NCBI RefSeq assembly: GCF_000143535.2
Contig: NC_037319.1
Span: 372,001 to 436,000 of the forward strand
DNA: 64,000 nt
Source: Botrytis cinerea B05.10
Taxonomy: Eukaryota; Ascomycota; Leotiomycetes; Helotiales; Sclerotiniaceae
Direction: 5' to 3'
The translations under genes were made by a program, and so were the position numbers. This document shows positions 11,101 to 22,895 of the stretch, in pieces (the stretch's first letter is position 1; each line of letters starts with the position of its first letter). Under the pieces are notes generated by a model. It searched no databases. It was not told where the DNA came from and worked only from the letters and a program-made list of their open reading frames with translations.

Positions 11101-11427
11101 CCACGTCCATACTCCAAGGCTTCAACAAACCACATCCTCTCATCACAACACCATCACCCAAACCACCCAATCGATCAACCATTCAAATACCCACCCAGTA
11201 CACTCACCCGCCTCCCTACACACGCACATACACATATAAATACATTTAACCCCAGCGATCCATAATCTTCTTATTAAGGAAACATCTTATACGAATAGCA
11301 TCTCTCCCCACATCCTTTCCCAATCCACTCAAGAGCCTTCACATCCATTCTCTCTCCGCATTCGCCATTCGATCGGCTTACAAAGATTCAATCCAATCCA
11401 ATCCAACCCAATCCAATCCTATTCTCA

Positions 11428-13271
11428 ATGTCCAGGCGACTCTTTTCAATGGTACATTCATATTCTTAATATTCGACGTATGATCTATCCCACTAATTTA
11501 TTTGACTAAAGTCGGGGAACTTTGACGATCCACCGACTCATTCATCTACAGATTCTCCCACCGAAACAGCAGAAAGATTAGTGCAAGAAATTCTAGAGCG
11601 CGGCCCTAATTCGAACAATACAATAAGTCCATCGGGTGAACTTTACAGGGCAATAGGTCGGTATACTGAAGCACGAAGAGCAGAAGCCGAAGACATAAGA
11701 AATATGTCATCATCGGAGCGCAGGGCAGAGAGACAACACAGATTAGGAGGAAGACGCCCAACATTAAATCATTCATCGAGTCGGGAGGAACATGATGAAA
11801 ATGAAAGGGAAAGAGATGTAAATTCACGAAGAGCCGAAGTGACAAGAAGACGAGATTCAACCAGACCTATCCCTCCTTTACTTGGTCGTCGAAGACCTCG
11901 CCTCTTACAATCTGATCGATACATGGAACCACAACGTGCTTCAGTTGAAGGCGGCCTTTTTAGCTCATTATCCGAGGATGTAAGACAGTTAGAAGCCGCA
12001 AGTTTGAACCTTCGAACTTTATTAGCGACCCCTATAGGTTCTAGGTTACCTTCACCAGATCATGTCAACGAGGGAGAGTTTGGTCGTAGAACCAAGAGAA
12101 GAAAGTTGGATCAAGATAATAAAGCAGAATTGTGGCAGGGTTTCAAATATGGTCAATATGGTCAAGTTGAGCCTGGTACTTTACAAATGGAGATTGTTAG
12201 TTGCGATGGAGGACTCTTCCAAAGCTGCCCAGAAGGAGAATATGGTTCAGATAATGTTCTAAAAGATGACAATACCGTTTACTGTACTAAAAGTAATCGT
12301 TGTAATATTGTCTTGAAACATCAAGGCGAAACTACATTTTCTCTTTCAGAAATAGTCATCAAGGCACCTCATAAAGGATACACAGCCCCGTTAGTATTCT
12401 ATTACCTGTTCTTAATGCCGCGCCATACTAATTAATCATCAGAGTTCAAGAAGGTATGGTATTTGTTTCCGGAACATCGAACGATCTCCTTACTCGTACT
12501 GCGCAATATCAAATTCAATATTCCTCACCATCTCGAGAAAGGCCACCAGTTTCAATAATGTCTATTCGTCATAATGATGATGGTACTAGAAGTATGACAA
12601 CTGCTCAAGCTCGTGCTGGACGTCTTGTTCAATTGGGTGCTCAAGATCCTGAATGCGATTTAAATACTCCATATATTCCACCAACAGCCCAGATTCCATC
12701 CGATTTTACCAATATTACATCGCCATATCAAGTCACTATGGAATGTAGTAGTGATTATTCTGATAATGAAGATCAACCTCGAAGAAATCGCCGAGCAGCT
12801 TATAGAATGAGAGTATCAAGAGATATTCCAGATGATCTTCGTCTCCCGGATGAAAGTAGTGATGATGAAGATGAATTTCCTCCAGCAGGTTACAGACTTT
12901 CAGATGATGGTTCTCATTACTATTACGATGCATCATATTCTGCAACAATCCCAAGGAATAGACCACGATTGGAAAGGAGGGAAACAGCTAGTAACATTAC
13001 ATTAGCAGAAGCTGCGGAAGCATCTCAAATCGCAACGCAAGAAGCAGTCGCAGCTGTAGGAGGGGAACTTATGGTTCCTCATGCGAAATTTTTTATTGAG
13101 AGAGATAAGAGTAAGTGTACTATCAAGTTTAGTACACCAATTAGTGGGAAATATATTCTTTTGAAGTTGTGGAGTCCAGATGGGAGGGATAATGGGAATA
13201 TTGATATTCAGAGTGTGGTGGTGAAGGGATTTGCAGGACCGAGAATGTTCCCAAAAGTGGATTTGATGTAG
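11428..13271 (+). CDS. Conserved fungal protein of unknown function, possible C-terminal jelly-roll
   Basis: Exons 11428-11451 (only 24 nt, MSRRLFSM), 11512-12389 and 12443-13271; all junctions keep frame, giving 576 aa. I cannot assign a function. The first third is Arg/Glu-rich and polar, with RRAEVTRRRD and GRRRPRLL, probably disordered. A basic KRRKLD stretch could be a nuclear signal. A conserved-looking core follows (FKYGQYGQVEPG, MEIVSCDGG, VYCTKSNRCNIVLKHQGE, APVQEGMVFVS). The next segment is acidic/Ser-rich (SSDDEDEF). The C-terminal 60 residues (FIERDKSKCTIKF, ISGKYILLKLWSPDG, NIDIQSVVVKGFAG) resemble the end of a galactose-binding-like or DOC1-like beta sandwich; this is a weak inference. 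There is no signal peptide or membrane segment. Confidence 0.8.
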
Positions 13272-13921
13272 GGGCTGGAGTCAAAGGTTTTGGTTCGTAA
13301 TGGATGGAATAGAGGTTATGATGAATGAGAAATGGAATCAAGGTTTAGAATTCTAATTATGGTTAGGATTTGGAGAGACGGTATTGGGTATATGCATGGA
13401 TGATGGTACATATATGGTCTGGGAAATTAGGTGGTCGGAGGGAGGGAGGATAGAGGGTTGTATATTTAGTGCAATTACATGCTGGCTCATATATATTACA
13501 TGTATCGAAGCAATGTATGTGGTTTTGGATCTGAGCCGTAGATGTATGGAAGTGGATTTTTTTATCTATTGGATATATGGACTTTGGGGTACTTTGAATG
13601 TGAATGTGAATGTGTATAGAAGGAGATAGACATAGGAGGGGCAGGGGGTTGGAGAATGGAAAGGGGTGGTGGAGGAAAGAGGATGGGTTGTTTGTTGGAT
13701 TGGGAGAAGTAGTGGAAATGCGGTTGTGAAAGTAGCAGTCGTAGAATTTATTCACATCTAAGAGATACCTCCTCCTCCTCCTCAAGGGTATAAAGATCCA
13801 CTTCGCTACAGAAATACATGTAAATTCTATCATTAAAGTTACAATTCCCTATTCAGAGTAATACCTCTATAATTCAATCTATTGCGGTGTCAACAGAAGC
13901 GATTCATGGATATCGGCGAGT

Positions 13922-13950
13922 GCTTGGCTTGGCTTGGCTTGGCTTGGCTT
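13922..13950. repeat. Pentanucleotide repeat (GGCTT)n
   Basis: Nearly six perfect tandem copies of GGCTT, followed directly by a short GGTA repeat. Seen directly. Confidence 0.85.
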
Positions 13951-14405
13951 TGATTAGGTAGGTAGGTCATTGTCAATCGATGCGTTTAATTCTCAATTTC
14001 TCATTTCGAGTGCGGGTCAATGAATTGGAGGGCGGTGCTGGCTCTGGCCCTTGGCCATTGGCCCCTGGGTGCGGTGTATTTGTGTAGGTGGTGTTGGGTT
14101 GGTTGTTGGCATGCCTGGGTGTGGAGATGGAAGGTTCTTTGGGCTTTTTAGTTGGCGTGTGAGTTGGAGTGTGAGTTTGAGTGTGAGCTCGAGTGGAATC
14201 GAGGTCTAATTAGACGTTAACTTCTCCTTGGCGGATGGAGCTCTAGGTTGGGGATTCGCGGGTGTGATGATGGGGATTTGACAGTGGGGGTTTGATGATG
14301 GGAAAGGGAAAGGGAAATTATGCAATGGCGGTAAATTTCATTGTGTGGTGATGATACGTAGGTGAATGATGTTGAGCGTTTTATTTTTATTTTGTTGTGG
14401 AGAGC

Positions 14406-14424
14406 GGGGGGGGGGGGGGGGGGG
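14406..14424. repeat. Homopolymer tract of 19 G
   Basis: Uninterrupted run of 19 G on the + strand within a G-rich stretch. The exact length could be affected by sequencing error. Confidence 0.9.
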
Positions 14425-17400
14425 TTGAGATGAAAATGGTAATGAAAATTGGGATAATGGGGGGTTGTGAAGTAGAAATGGATATGCAGGGTAAGTATAT
14501 CATTCGCACATAAGAAACGACGAAATATTCGCGTAGAAGCTTTAATGATTCTTTCGGGGGAAGAAAAGAATGTTTGTAGATGAGTCTCGAGAAAAATAAA
14601 TTAAGGTGGTGGGCTTTTGAGATTGTCCATCGATCGGAAGGTGGAGTTGTAAGAGAGAGATTATTATTCACTCTCTCTTTGCTTATCACTTGGGCTTTCA
14701 GACCGCTCACTGTGGGGTCTGTATGTAAAGCTGAATATTGTGGTTTGAATTTCTGAGTGAGATCTTTGATATCGTATTAGTATTGCTCTAAGGTTGAGGA
14801 TTTGAATCGGGTGGTTTGTACACTATTATCAGAAAAAATTGATAGAGGATATCTTCAGAAGCAATATTGTTTAGATTTGATGATATAATTCTGTGGCGAT
14901 GATAGGTGTTTTGCCGATAACAAAAAAAATAAATGGCATTAGGAGAAAAGTTCCGAAATATAATTAGATAGCTCGAGAGCTTCACTCCATGAAATAGAAC
15001 TGGAAAGAGGGGTTGATGGATATGTAGTTGGAATTAGCATAAGCTTGTAAAAGGGGATGTGAGTTCATAGACTGAATAACCAGACAATTTCTAGTCATCT
15101 TTTTTAAAATTTTCAGGAAGAATGAAGTGGTGTCTACATACCTGGGAATTGAGGAACGTAGATAATTATCTTGACAAAGCAAAGCAGTAAGGTGTGTAAG
15201 TGAATATCAAATAAGACGCAAAAAATACTGAATAGATGATGAAGGAAGTGAAGATCATAGATAAGAAAGTAAAGTAAATCCAATCAATCCTATCTTCACA
15301 TACCCCTCCTCAATGTCACGCTCGCTAATTTCATACTCGCTAATTCCGCTCTCGCTAAACTTTGTTTTTGGGTGTATAATTGCAAGATTCTCCAGTTTTG
15401 ACAACGGCAACGAACTATGGATGTGAGAAAATGGACACGATGTGACTCGAGGATAAGCAAAAACTCTTTGAGGCTATGGAAATAAGAGGATTGCGTAATT
15501 TTTGAATTTCGATTAAAAAGACAAGGGGAGTGGAGAATTAGGAGAGACAGATTATCAAGCCTCGGAGACAGCTAGGAGACAGGTTTCCACATCCAAGTTG
15601 CTATTTTCTCATTTAACTCGTTTTTTGAAGATTGAAAATAGGATTTTTAGTTATTTATAGATTGACGTATGAGCAGATGAAAGGTCCGTTAAGCTTCAGC
15701 ACCTAAACTTAGAACCTTTGTGGTCAACACTTACTCTGAAGTTCACTACTGTCTTATCACTTCATTTCCTTTTTGCTACTCTCTTACAACTTCCATGTGA
15801 GCTTTCCTTCGCCCAAGTATTTCCTTTTCATAATCATTGCGCTAGATACTTAATTTGAGGGGCAGATGGAGAAATATACAATGTTATTTCCTAGATTCAG
15901 CCTCGCTAAAAGGACCACTAGAAATTTCTATTAATGAATTAGAAGCTTCATTAACATTTTAATTTCTTAACTCAAGACTCGATACTCGAGAGGCGAGGCG
16001 CTTCTGCAAGCGCAAGAACCGAGATCTTTTTGGAACCAGGGTCTTGGGATCAGGGGAGAAAGGGAAATGTTATAGCATCGCACTGGACGGTTTGGATAGA
16101 TTGTTCCGAAGGGGGATATGAGAGGTATGCATTGCAGCAGATTCATCAGTTCTGCGGCGGATCGGTGTAAATACATTTGACTGGATGTTGTGAAAAGATA
16201 CATGACTTTATGTTTCAGTTAATGGTTGTAACATTTGATTTGGAGTACATGTGGAAGCGAAAAATATGAAATCAAGAATTGATATGATAAACAGGGGAAC
16301 AAATGATAGACGGCAATAGCACAAGAAGCCATGAAATCTTGCAGAATCGAGCATGGGATATCAATTTGTGAAAGAATAAACATGAAAATTTAGACGCTTA
16401 GCCGTCGCTGAAGGATAATGTCAATATCTGCTAAATCTGAGCTTCCACTATGGAAAACTTCTAAGACTTTTTGCGTGTTAAATACTAGGTTTGCTACCAT
16501 TTCAGTCAAACTGGAAGATAATTGGAATATCCTCTCCCTTCTTTCAATCAAGAAGCCCGTATAACTTAGGAAGACGATGTGTTTCCTTCAAGCAACCATT
16601 GCAAGAAACGGTCACGAATTCACTTGTTTAGGCTGTAGAAAATTTACATGAAGTAATGATGATAAATCGATACATCGGGCAAATTCTCCTGGTTCAAATT
16701 GAGGGAATCTAACTATCTCCGACGCAATTCAAGATAAAAAATCGCCTAAAATCTCACAATACTGGTGATGAAATCATTGAGGAGGAAGGTCGAAGGGAAA
16801 CAACGGGAAACAACAATATTTGAGGTTTCGGAGACATCAACAAAACTTTGAACATTTAGTGACGATTAAATGGGAAGTTTAACGACAAAAACTACCTAGA
16901 ACACTTTGGAAGAATCACCTTAGCTAGGTTTCGCGTGTTGAATGAGACGAATGATAATCAACATGTGAAAGAGGAATATTCAGAAGTCTGATGAAAGCCG
17001 AAAGGACCTTAAGTCGAATGTTCTTTTCCAATTTGATGTGTGTAGTTTGAATAATTGGGTGTATTTGAACATTTATATCATCAGAAACCCAGCAAACTGA
17101 ACAACACTGTGGCCCACAGCTCTACCTAAAAGGAAATAAGTGACGCTCATTTACACATTCACATGAAGTCCGCAACATATGGTAAGATTATATTCATTAA
17201 TATTTTACCCGGTTTCATCGAAACGACTCATTTTACGATTCGAGGACCACGGAAACATATAAGAAGAAACGGATACGTAGAGAAAATTCACTCTTCAAAT
17301 GATGAAAAAAGCTACTATTACGACCATTTAGGACTAGAATACTCCATCAGTCTGATAAAAAAGTTCTGACTCTTCGCTGAGCCAGGCTTGTTCGTAGTGG

Positions 17401-19997
17401 GGAAAGTGATTTCTATAACATGGACCGAAAACTATTGTCAAATACGAATTTCTCGTGTCGTTTGAGCTAGCTTTATGTTATCGCTCTAAATAGTATGGAC
17501 AGAATATTCCGAGATGATATCTCAAGACAAGAATCTCCGCTTAATAGGACGACATCTGAGCTTTTTGGTGTCTATAATCTCTGATCAGAAGTCGGAAAAA
17601 GTGAAGTTGGCAAGTTGCTTAGAAATTCAGATATCAGTGTGAAACAATTTCCTAACGTTTCCAAGTCTCTATAACCCATTCAGCCATTCACTTCTTTGAG
17701 TGGATTAGCCACGTCACAAGCTTGACAGTGCTCCAAACACCAACCAATTTAATTATTTGAATTTTTTTTTTCCTGCTTCAAGATTAGCCGTTAAAGCCCT
17801 GTAGAAGATTACAACCTCTAGAAGAGGGGTAATCTGGCCGAATTCAGCTAAAATGAAAGGTCAGTGAATAAAGGGGATCCTATCTCCATGAAGTGTGCAC
17901 ATAGATCGCAATTGTTCTTTTTAAATTCGATATGCTCAGAACTTATTAAGACTTGCGGGGAATTCTGACAAATATTTGAAATTGTGTATGAATCGTCAAT
18001 AGTATTCGTTGTGGAAAAGAGGTCGCCATTTCTCAAACCTGGTGCCGCAAAACATCCTGTATCGGAGTGTAAATGTGGCAGGAATGACAGTCAGAACTTT
18101 ATTATTAAAACCCTGATTACAATACTGGTGCTAATGGAAGACTCATGTTGTCATTACCTCGCAAAATATTGCTTGCATCAGAGCATCCAACAAGTGCCAA
18201 GTGTCAGAAATAGCGTACATACCGTCCTTTTACTTCTGGAAAATCTACACAGATTGGTGCAGTACCATGCCCACAACATTCAACTACGCCATTTCATCTG
18301 GAACTTTGCATTTGAAACTGGTTGCAATATCAAAGAACAAACTGCAAGTCTTTGAATAATCCGACGTTGACAAAGTATCAAGAACTTTCCGGTACAGGTA
18401 CAAGCGGAAATTAACATAAAAGCATCTCCCTTCCAATTGAACAAAGCCCCATCAACAGAAGAGAAAGAAGAAAATAAATCAATCATTATATAATAAAATG
18501 CGAAGTACCCGAATATTCCCAAACTTCAGTCTCCCATCAGGATCAATCCATTTTCATCTTGCACACTAGAGGTTTACAACCCTCATCACGACATACCCAC
18601 ATGACTCTACCACAGCTTCATGGTCGCAGTACTAAATGGCAAGGTCAACCGTCATCCAGATATTCAAAAAATTGCATATTCACCCTTCATCTTCCCTCAA
18701 ATTAACCAATCACCTATCACATCCCAACGCCTCCCAACTTCACATACCAGCCCCAGAGCTCGAAGAAGTCATTTCAACGACAAATCAAGCCCCATATCTC
18801 ACTAAGCCATGCCGTGTGCGGTAACATCACATCCAACACATAAGAACACGGGACGTCCATCGACTCATCTTCCTTTCTTTCAAGTATCCAAGCCCAGCTT
18901 GTCATTTACTGGCTGCCTCACCAGAAGGCTTACATTCTCACCCCATGATCTTCCAATCATCCTGAAGAAAAGTCAGTTTGGACATAGGTATCGAGAAAAG
19001 TGATGTTCATTACACATCATCTTTACCTGATCATCCACTCGGATCCCTATTCGCTGATTCCAGCCAGTAGGTACTTTTTCATACATATATCAGCGGGAAG
19101 CAGCATTACCATTAGTTCCCGTAGCTCAACATCAAGGATAATGCCTGAAGGCCACGATATACTTCACAAAGTCAGCAAGTACCACTCGTAACTCCAAGTA
19201 CCGTGAATCCACCCATCCACCCGTCATCAACCACCAAGTCCAAGTCCAAGCGCAAGCCCAGCCCAAGCCGCATCATACCACCCACAAGACTCATCTCACC
19301 ATTCACAAGCTACTCCCCATTCTCCTTACAATCTCGTCCCAACCCCATTTACCTCCCCGAAAAGCCATCTCTCCAAGACCATCCCAATCGACCCACCCAC
19401 CCTACGAAACTCCACTCCACACATTTCCACACCAATAAACTCCCCGGCCAAACTCCCCGGCCCTAACCACTCTCTCCACTTAAAAAAATCCGCCCTGTAA
19501 CTACTGCAAGCCATTTCTTCTCGTCTCCAAAGATTCAGATATCGATTTGCAACAAAACCTCCTCTTCCACCAATCCCGCCCAAAATGCTGTATATTTCAG
19601 CCCGCCAAGCATCCGTCAAACTTCAATAAGTATGTGCCACGCGAAGAAATCTCTCTATTAATACATATTAAATTATCCTCTCCACATCACGGGGACTTCT
19701 TCGTAATATTCCTACTATAGAATGATTCATGTATTGATTTCCCTTTCTACCATTGGATAAAGCGTACAAATATCGAGTTTCAATATTATAGGCAATACGC
19801 CATCTCATCCCGCGCTTCCGGGATGTAATTAGGCAAAAAGAGTGCACGCGCTTGCGAGACTCCAAATTTCCAATGCAATATAAATGCGTTGGCGATGGTT
19901 ACACATGACAACAAGCGAAGTCACTAGTCTGAGTAAACATCGTATTCGCTTCTTGAATACAAATTTGATATATGATACCCTATACAAAGTGGAGAAT

Positions 19998-21829
19998 TTA
20001 TCCTTCCACCACTTTTTTCTCGATTTCCCAATCCTCCCACGTTGGTCTATCATAACCGTTTGGACGGCTAGCTCTTTCGAATCCTACTCGTAATCCTTCA
20101 ATCGAGACGGGACTTCTGCACCATTTGATTTCCTCGCCGAATCCTTTGCTGAATGTCTTTTGCATATTTTTCTCGTCGAATAATTCTGGGTGTGCTCTCT
20201 TCATACTTTTTAATGCTCTCCCACCAACTTCATCAACACTATCCGCATGTCTTAGATCAAAGAAATGATCATCATGATCTTTTCTAACCTTTTCTTTAAC
20301 ATCATCCCCATATAGTCCCAATCCCAATAGGAACACATCATATTGACAAAGACTAGTTGTTCCTCTCCAACTTCCTCCTTCCTTAGCTCTTCGGAATAAT
20401 CCCACCAAGGCAGCAATGGCACCCATACATCCAGTTCCATAATCAGACATGGGAAAGGGAGGAACAACGGGTTCATTAAGACCCATGAACTCTCCTTGAG
20501 CCCAGGCTACTCCAGTTACACAATCTGCGATTTGTTGCCATCCAGGTCTACCAGCCCATTCTCCTTGATAACCAAAACAATCTTCGGAAACATATACAAT
20601 TCCTTTACCCCTTCCAGAAATCAATTTTACAATATTTTCTGGGCCATAGCCTAGTCGTTCTAAAGCTCCAGGTCTATATCCATCGAGAATAACATCGGCA
20701 GATTTAAGTAGTTCCTCAAACGTGGCACGACCAGCTGGCGTTTTAAGATCGATATCTGCGGTATGTTTACCCGTATTTCCATCGACTTGGAAAAAGGGAA
20801 CATCAGATAAATTTGGAGATGTAACTTTAATGACTTGGGCGCCATACTCAGCGAGTGTTCGGCCCATAGCAGGACCTGCAATGATACGACACAATTCTAA
20901 AACTCGAATTCCGGATAACACCTGGGGCTTGGAATTTGGTGTTGCGGGAGCCACTTTTGGGAATGGAGTTGGTGGGGAATCATCTTGAAGTCTATCGAGT
21001 TGCCATGGAGGTAAGTTGAGAAGTGTTTGGCCCTGAATGATGGATTAGTAAAATATAACAGAGTAGGATGAATATTCTTACATGGCTCGTCTTTTTAAAA
21101 TCTTCCCATTTCAATGCTGTTACACCAGCTTGATTTATCTTAGCATTCATGACCTCCAATTCTGCAGCTGTGTATTGTTTGACGTGCTTCTCAATAACAT
21201 TAATACATTCCCGATACTCTGTTAGATCTGGTCGATATGCTTCCAATCCAATCATGTTCAATGTTTTTCCAGCTTCCAATGATCCATGGATATGGAAGTA
21301 TTCTCCTGGATTCTTAGTCTCATACAGGTTTGCTGAAAGTCTGCGGTACAAAATAGCTTGTGCTTTGAGCAAATCCGTGTCTACAAAATGTGTCAATAAT
21401 TATTCCTAAACCATATTTAAGGAAAATACCTTTTAGTTTCGATTTAACATCAGGATGTTGTTTATTCATTCCAGCGATTGTAGCAATATAGGTGGAGAAT
21501 AAGAAAGTAGCAGTTTGCTCAAGATTGATTTCGATTTTTCTTTTCTGTTCTCCATAACGAAGATCCGCAATAGCAGCTACAACGCTTGCCTCGACCGATT
21601 TTAATGCAACTGTAGCTTCGGTTTCTTTGAAAGGACATGGGAAATATATCTGAGTTCCATCGGTTGCAGTTGTATAAGTGACTTTTTCTAGATGTTTTAA
21701 TACTTCCGAGGGAAGTTCACTGCTGACCAATTGTTGTAGAGTTCGAGTAGCTTCTTGAGAACCATTGATTACGGAATATGGTGTTGATCCAGGATGATCA
21801 GCTGATGTGTTCTTGATAGAACCCTCCAT
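19998..21829 (-). CDS. Family III CoA-transferase (CaiB/BaiF type)
   Basis: Exons 21430-21829, 21082-21380 and 19998-21032; introns of 49 bp each, the second with a clear TACTAAT branch point. 577 aa. The C-terminal ~330 residues are a CaiB/BaiF (L-carnitine/formyl-CoA transferase, alpha-methylacyl-CoA racemase) domain: LSGIRVLELCRIIAGPAMGRTLAEYGAQVIKV is the classic N-terminal block (given here in two pieces: VLELCRIIAGPAMGRTLAEY and GAQVIKV), then ADIDLKTPAGR, SADVILDGYRPGALERLG and SDYGTGCMGAIAALVGL. The N-terminal ~230 residues look like a second, shorter CaiB-like half (IEINLEQTATFLF, YFHIHGSLEAGKTLNMIGL), a layout known from fungal proteins of this family. The usual catalytic Asp position falls near DIDLKTPAG but cannot be assigned by eye. 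No organelle signal is clear; the substrate is unknown. Confidence 0.88.
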
Positions 21830-22895
21830 GGTGATATAAAGCTTTTTTGAAAACCTGTATGATATACGAGATTCCCAAAATCAAAAACCGGAATGATATC
21901 TCGTTCAGTATTGCAAGTCGATTGATGTTATATATACTTCGTCTAAGGATAGAGGGGCAATTCAGTTCCGCGGTATGCCCCGCTCTTATTCCGTGTACCT
22001 GACTAAACATTACCAATGGTATTACCTAGAGTTCTCCGTGGTCTTGAATCGTGCGATGTATTCATGGTTCTCCAGATTTATTTACCTGCGAATCATAGAT
22101 TTCGATCAGTGTTAAGAATGGTTGCGGCCCGAGATGTTTCCATAGCGAAGTTCCGACGATGAAGGGGTAACATCCGATATGCTTGCGGATATGAACCCCA
22201 TTGATATAATTCAACGAAACTTTTTTTATCAGATGTAAGAGTAACAATGAATTGTACTGAGACTGTATAATTCAGTTCAGAGACGAATTCCAAAAGATAT
22301 TTGGAAAATCCATACGACCCTCGAACGGTTAGAGTATCGGGGGGATAAGAATCTTGTTTCACTCTTCCGAGGTTGCTTTTCCGCAACACCCCGATGAGCC
22401 ACAGTCACCAGCCACATTTAGATCTTAGTCTCCCGAGCAGAGCTTCGTGAACATACTTTGATGCTTATTAGACGGAGCAATTCGACTATTATAAGTATAT
22501 AGAACCTAAATCTAGACCGAAGCATGTTAGCCTTCTAGTCGCATTTGTATGGGAAACATAAGAACTGAAAAATATTAGTATTTGTCTAACACATGTCTAG
22601 TATTGAATGATACAAGGAGAAGAAGGAATATGTGATTGATGTCAAAATAGTATTGGGAGATGAGTGGGAATGATAATAATAATAATAAATATCTATATAG
22701 AATGTAAAGATTTCAACTCTTGCGCGATGAATGTTAGAAGAAGCTGGCTAAAATACAACTCTCTCACTCATCTTCTCACCGAAAGACAGAAAAGAACCTC
22801 CATCAAATATCACCTCATTTTCGCATCGATCAAAAATGGAAAGTCCAATGACTACTACAAAACCCCTTCTCTCCATGACCATATCCCCTCTTAAT
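21830..22895. other. Intergenic region, nothing recognised
   Basis: About 1.1 kb between the start of the CoA-transferase gene and the 3' end of the WSC gene (both minus strand). Only short frames are present. It includes the promoter of the CoA-transferase and a short AATAAT repeat near 22675. Confidence 0.4.

Larger units (their letters stand above)
10373..11427. other. Divergent promoter region with C+A-rich simple repeats
   Basis: About 1 kb between the divergent Aos1 gene and the 11.4 kb gene. The left part contains a GGTTGTA-type short tandem repeat (about 10408-10440). The right part, 10870-11240, is almost purely C/A/T on the + strand and holds several short tandem repeats listed separately. 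The strand asymmetry looks like a long 5' UTR or promoter tract rather than coding sequence, although open frames pass through it. Confidence 0.5.
13272..19997. other. 6.7-kb gene-poor region
   Basis: No coding region that I can support. Open frames are short and lack motifs. A 97-codon frame on the minus strand at 19326-19619 (MTDAWRAEIYS...) is the most protein-like of them, but it has no recognised relative and I do not call it. The first 1.1 kb (13.3-14.4 kb) is G-rich on the + strand with several low-complexity tracts, including a GGCTT repeat and a 19-base G run. The rest is A+T-rich. The region may hold long UTRs of the flanking genes or decayed repeats. Confidence 0.45.

Noticed and set aside
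10871..11249. Plus-strand frames of about 100-120 codons rich in His/Ser/Thr
   Set aside because: They are translations of C/A/T simple repeats and end before the real start at 11428.
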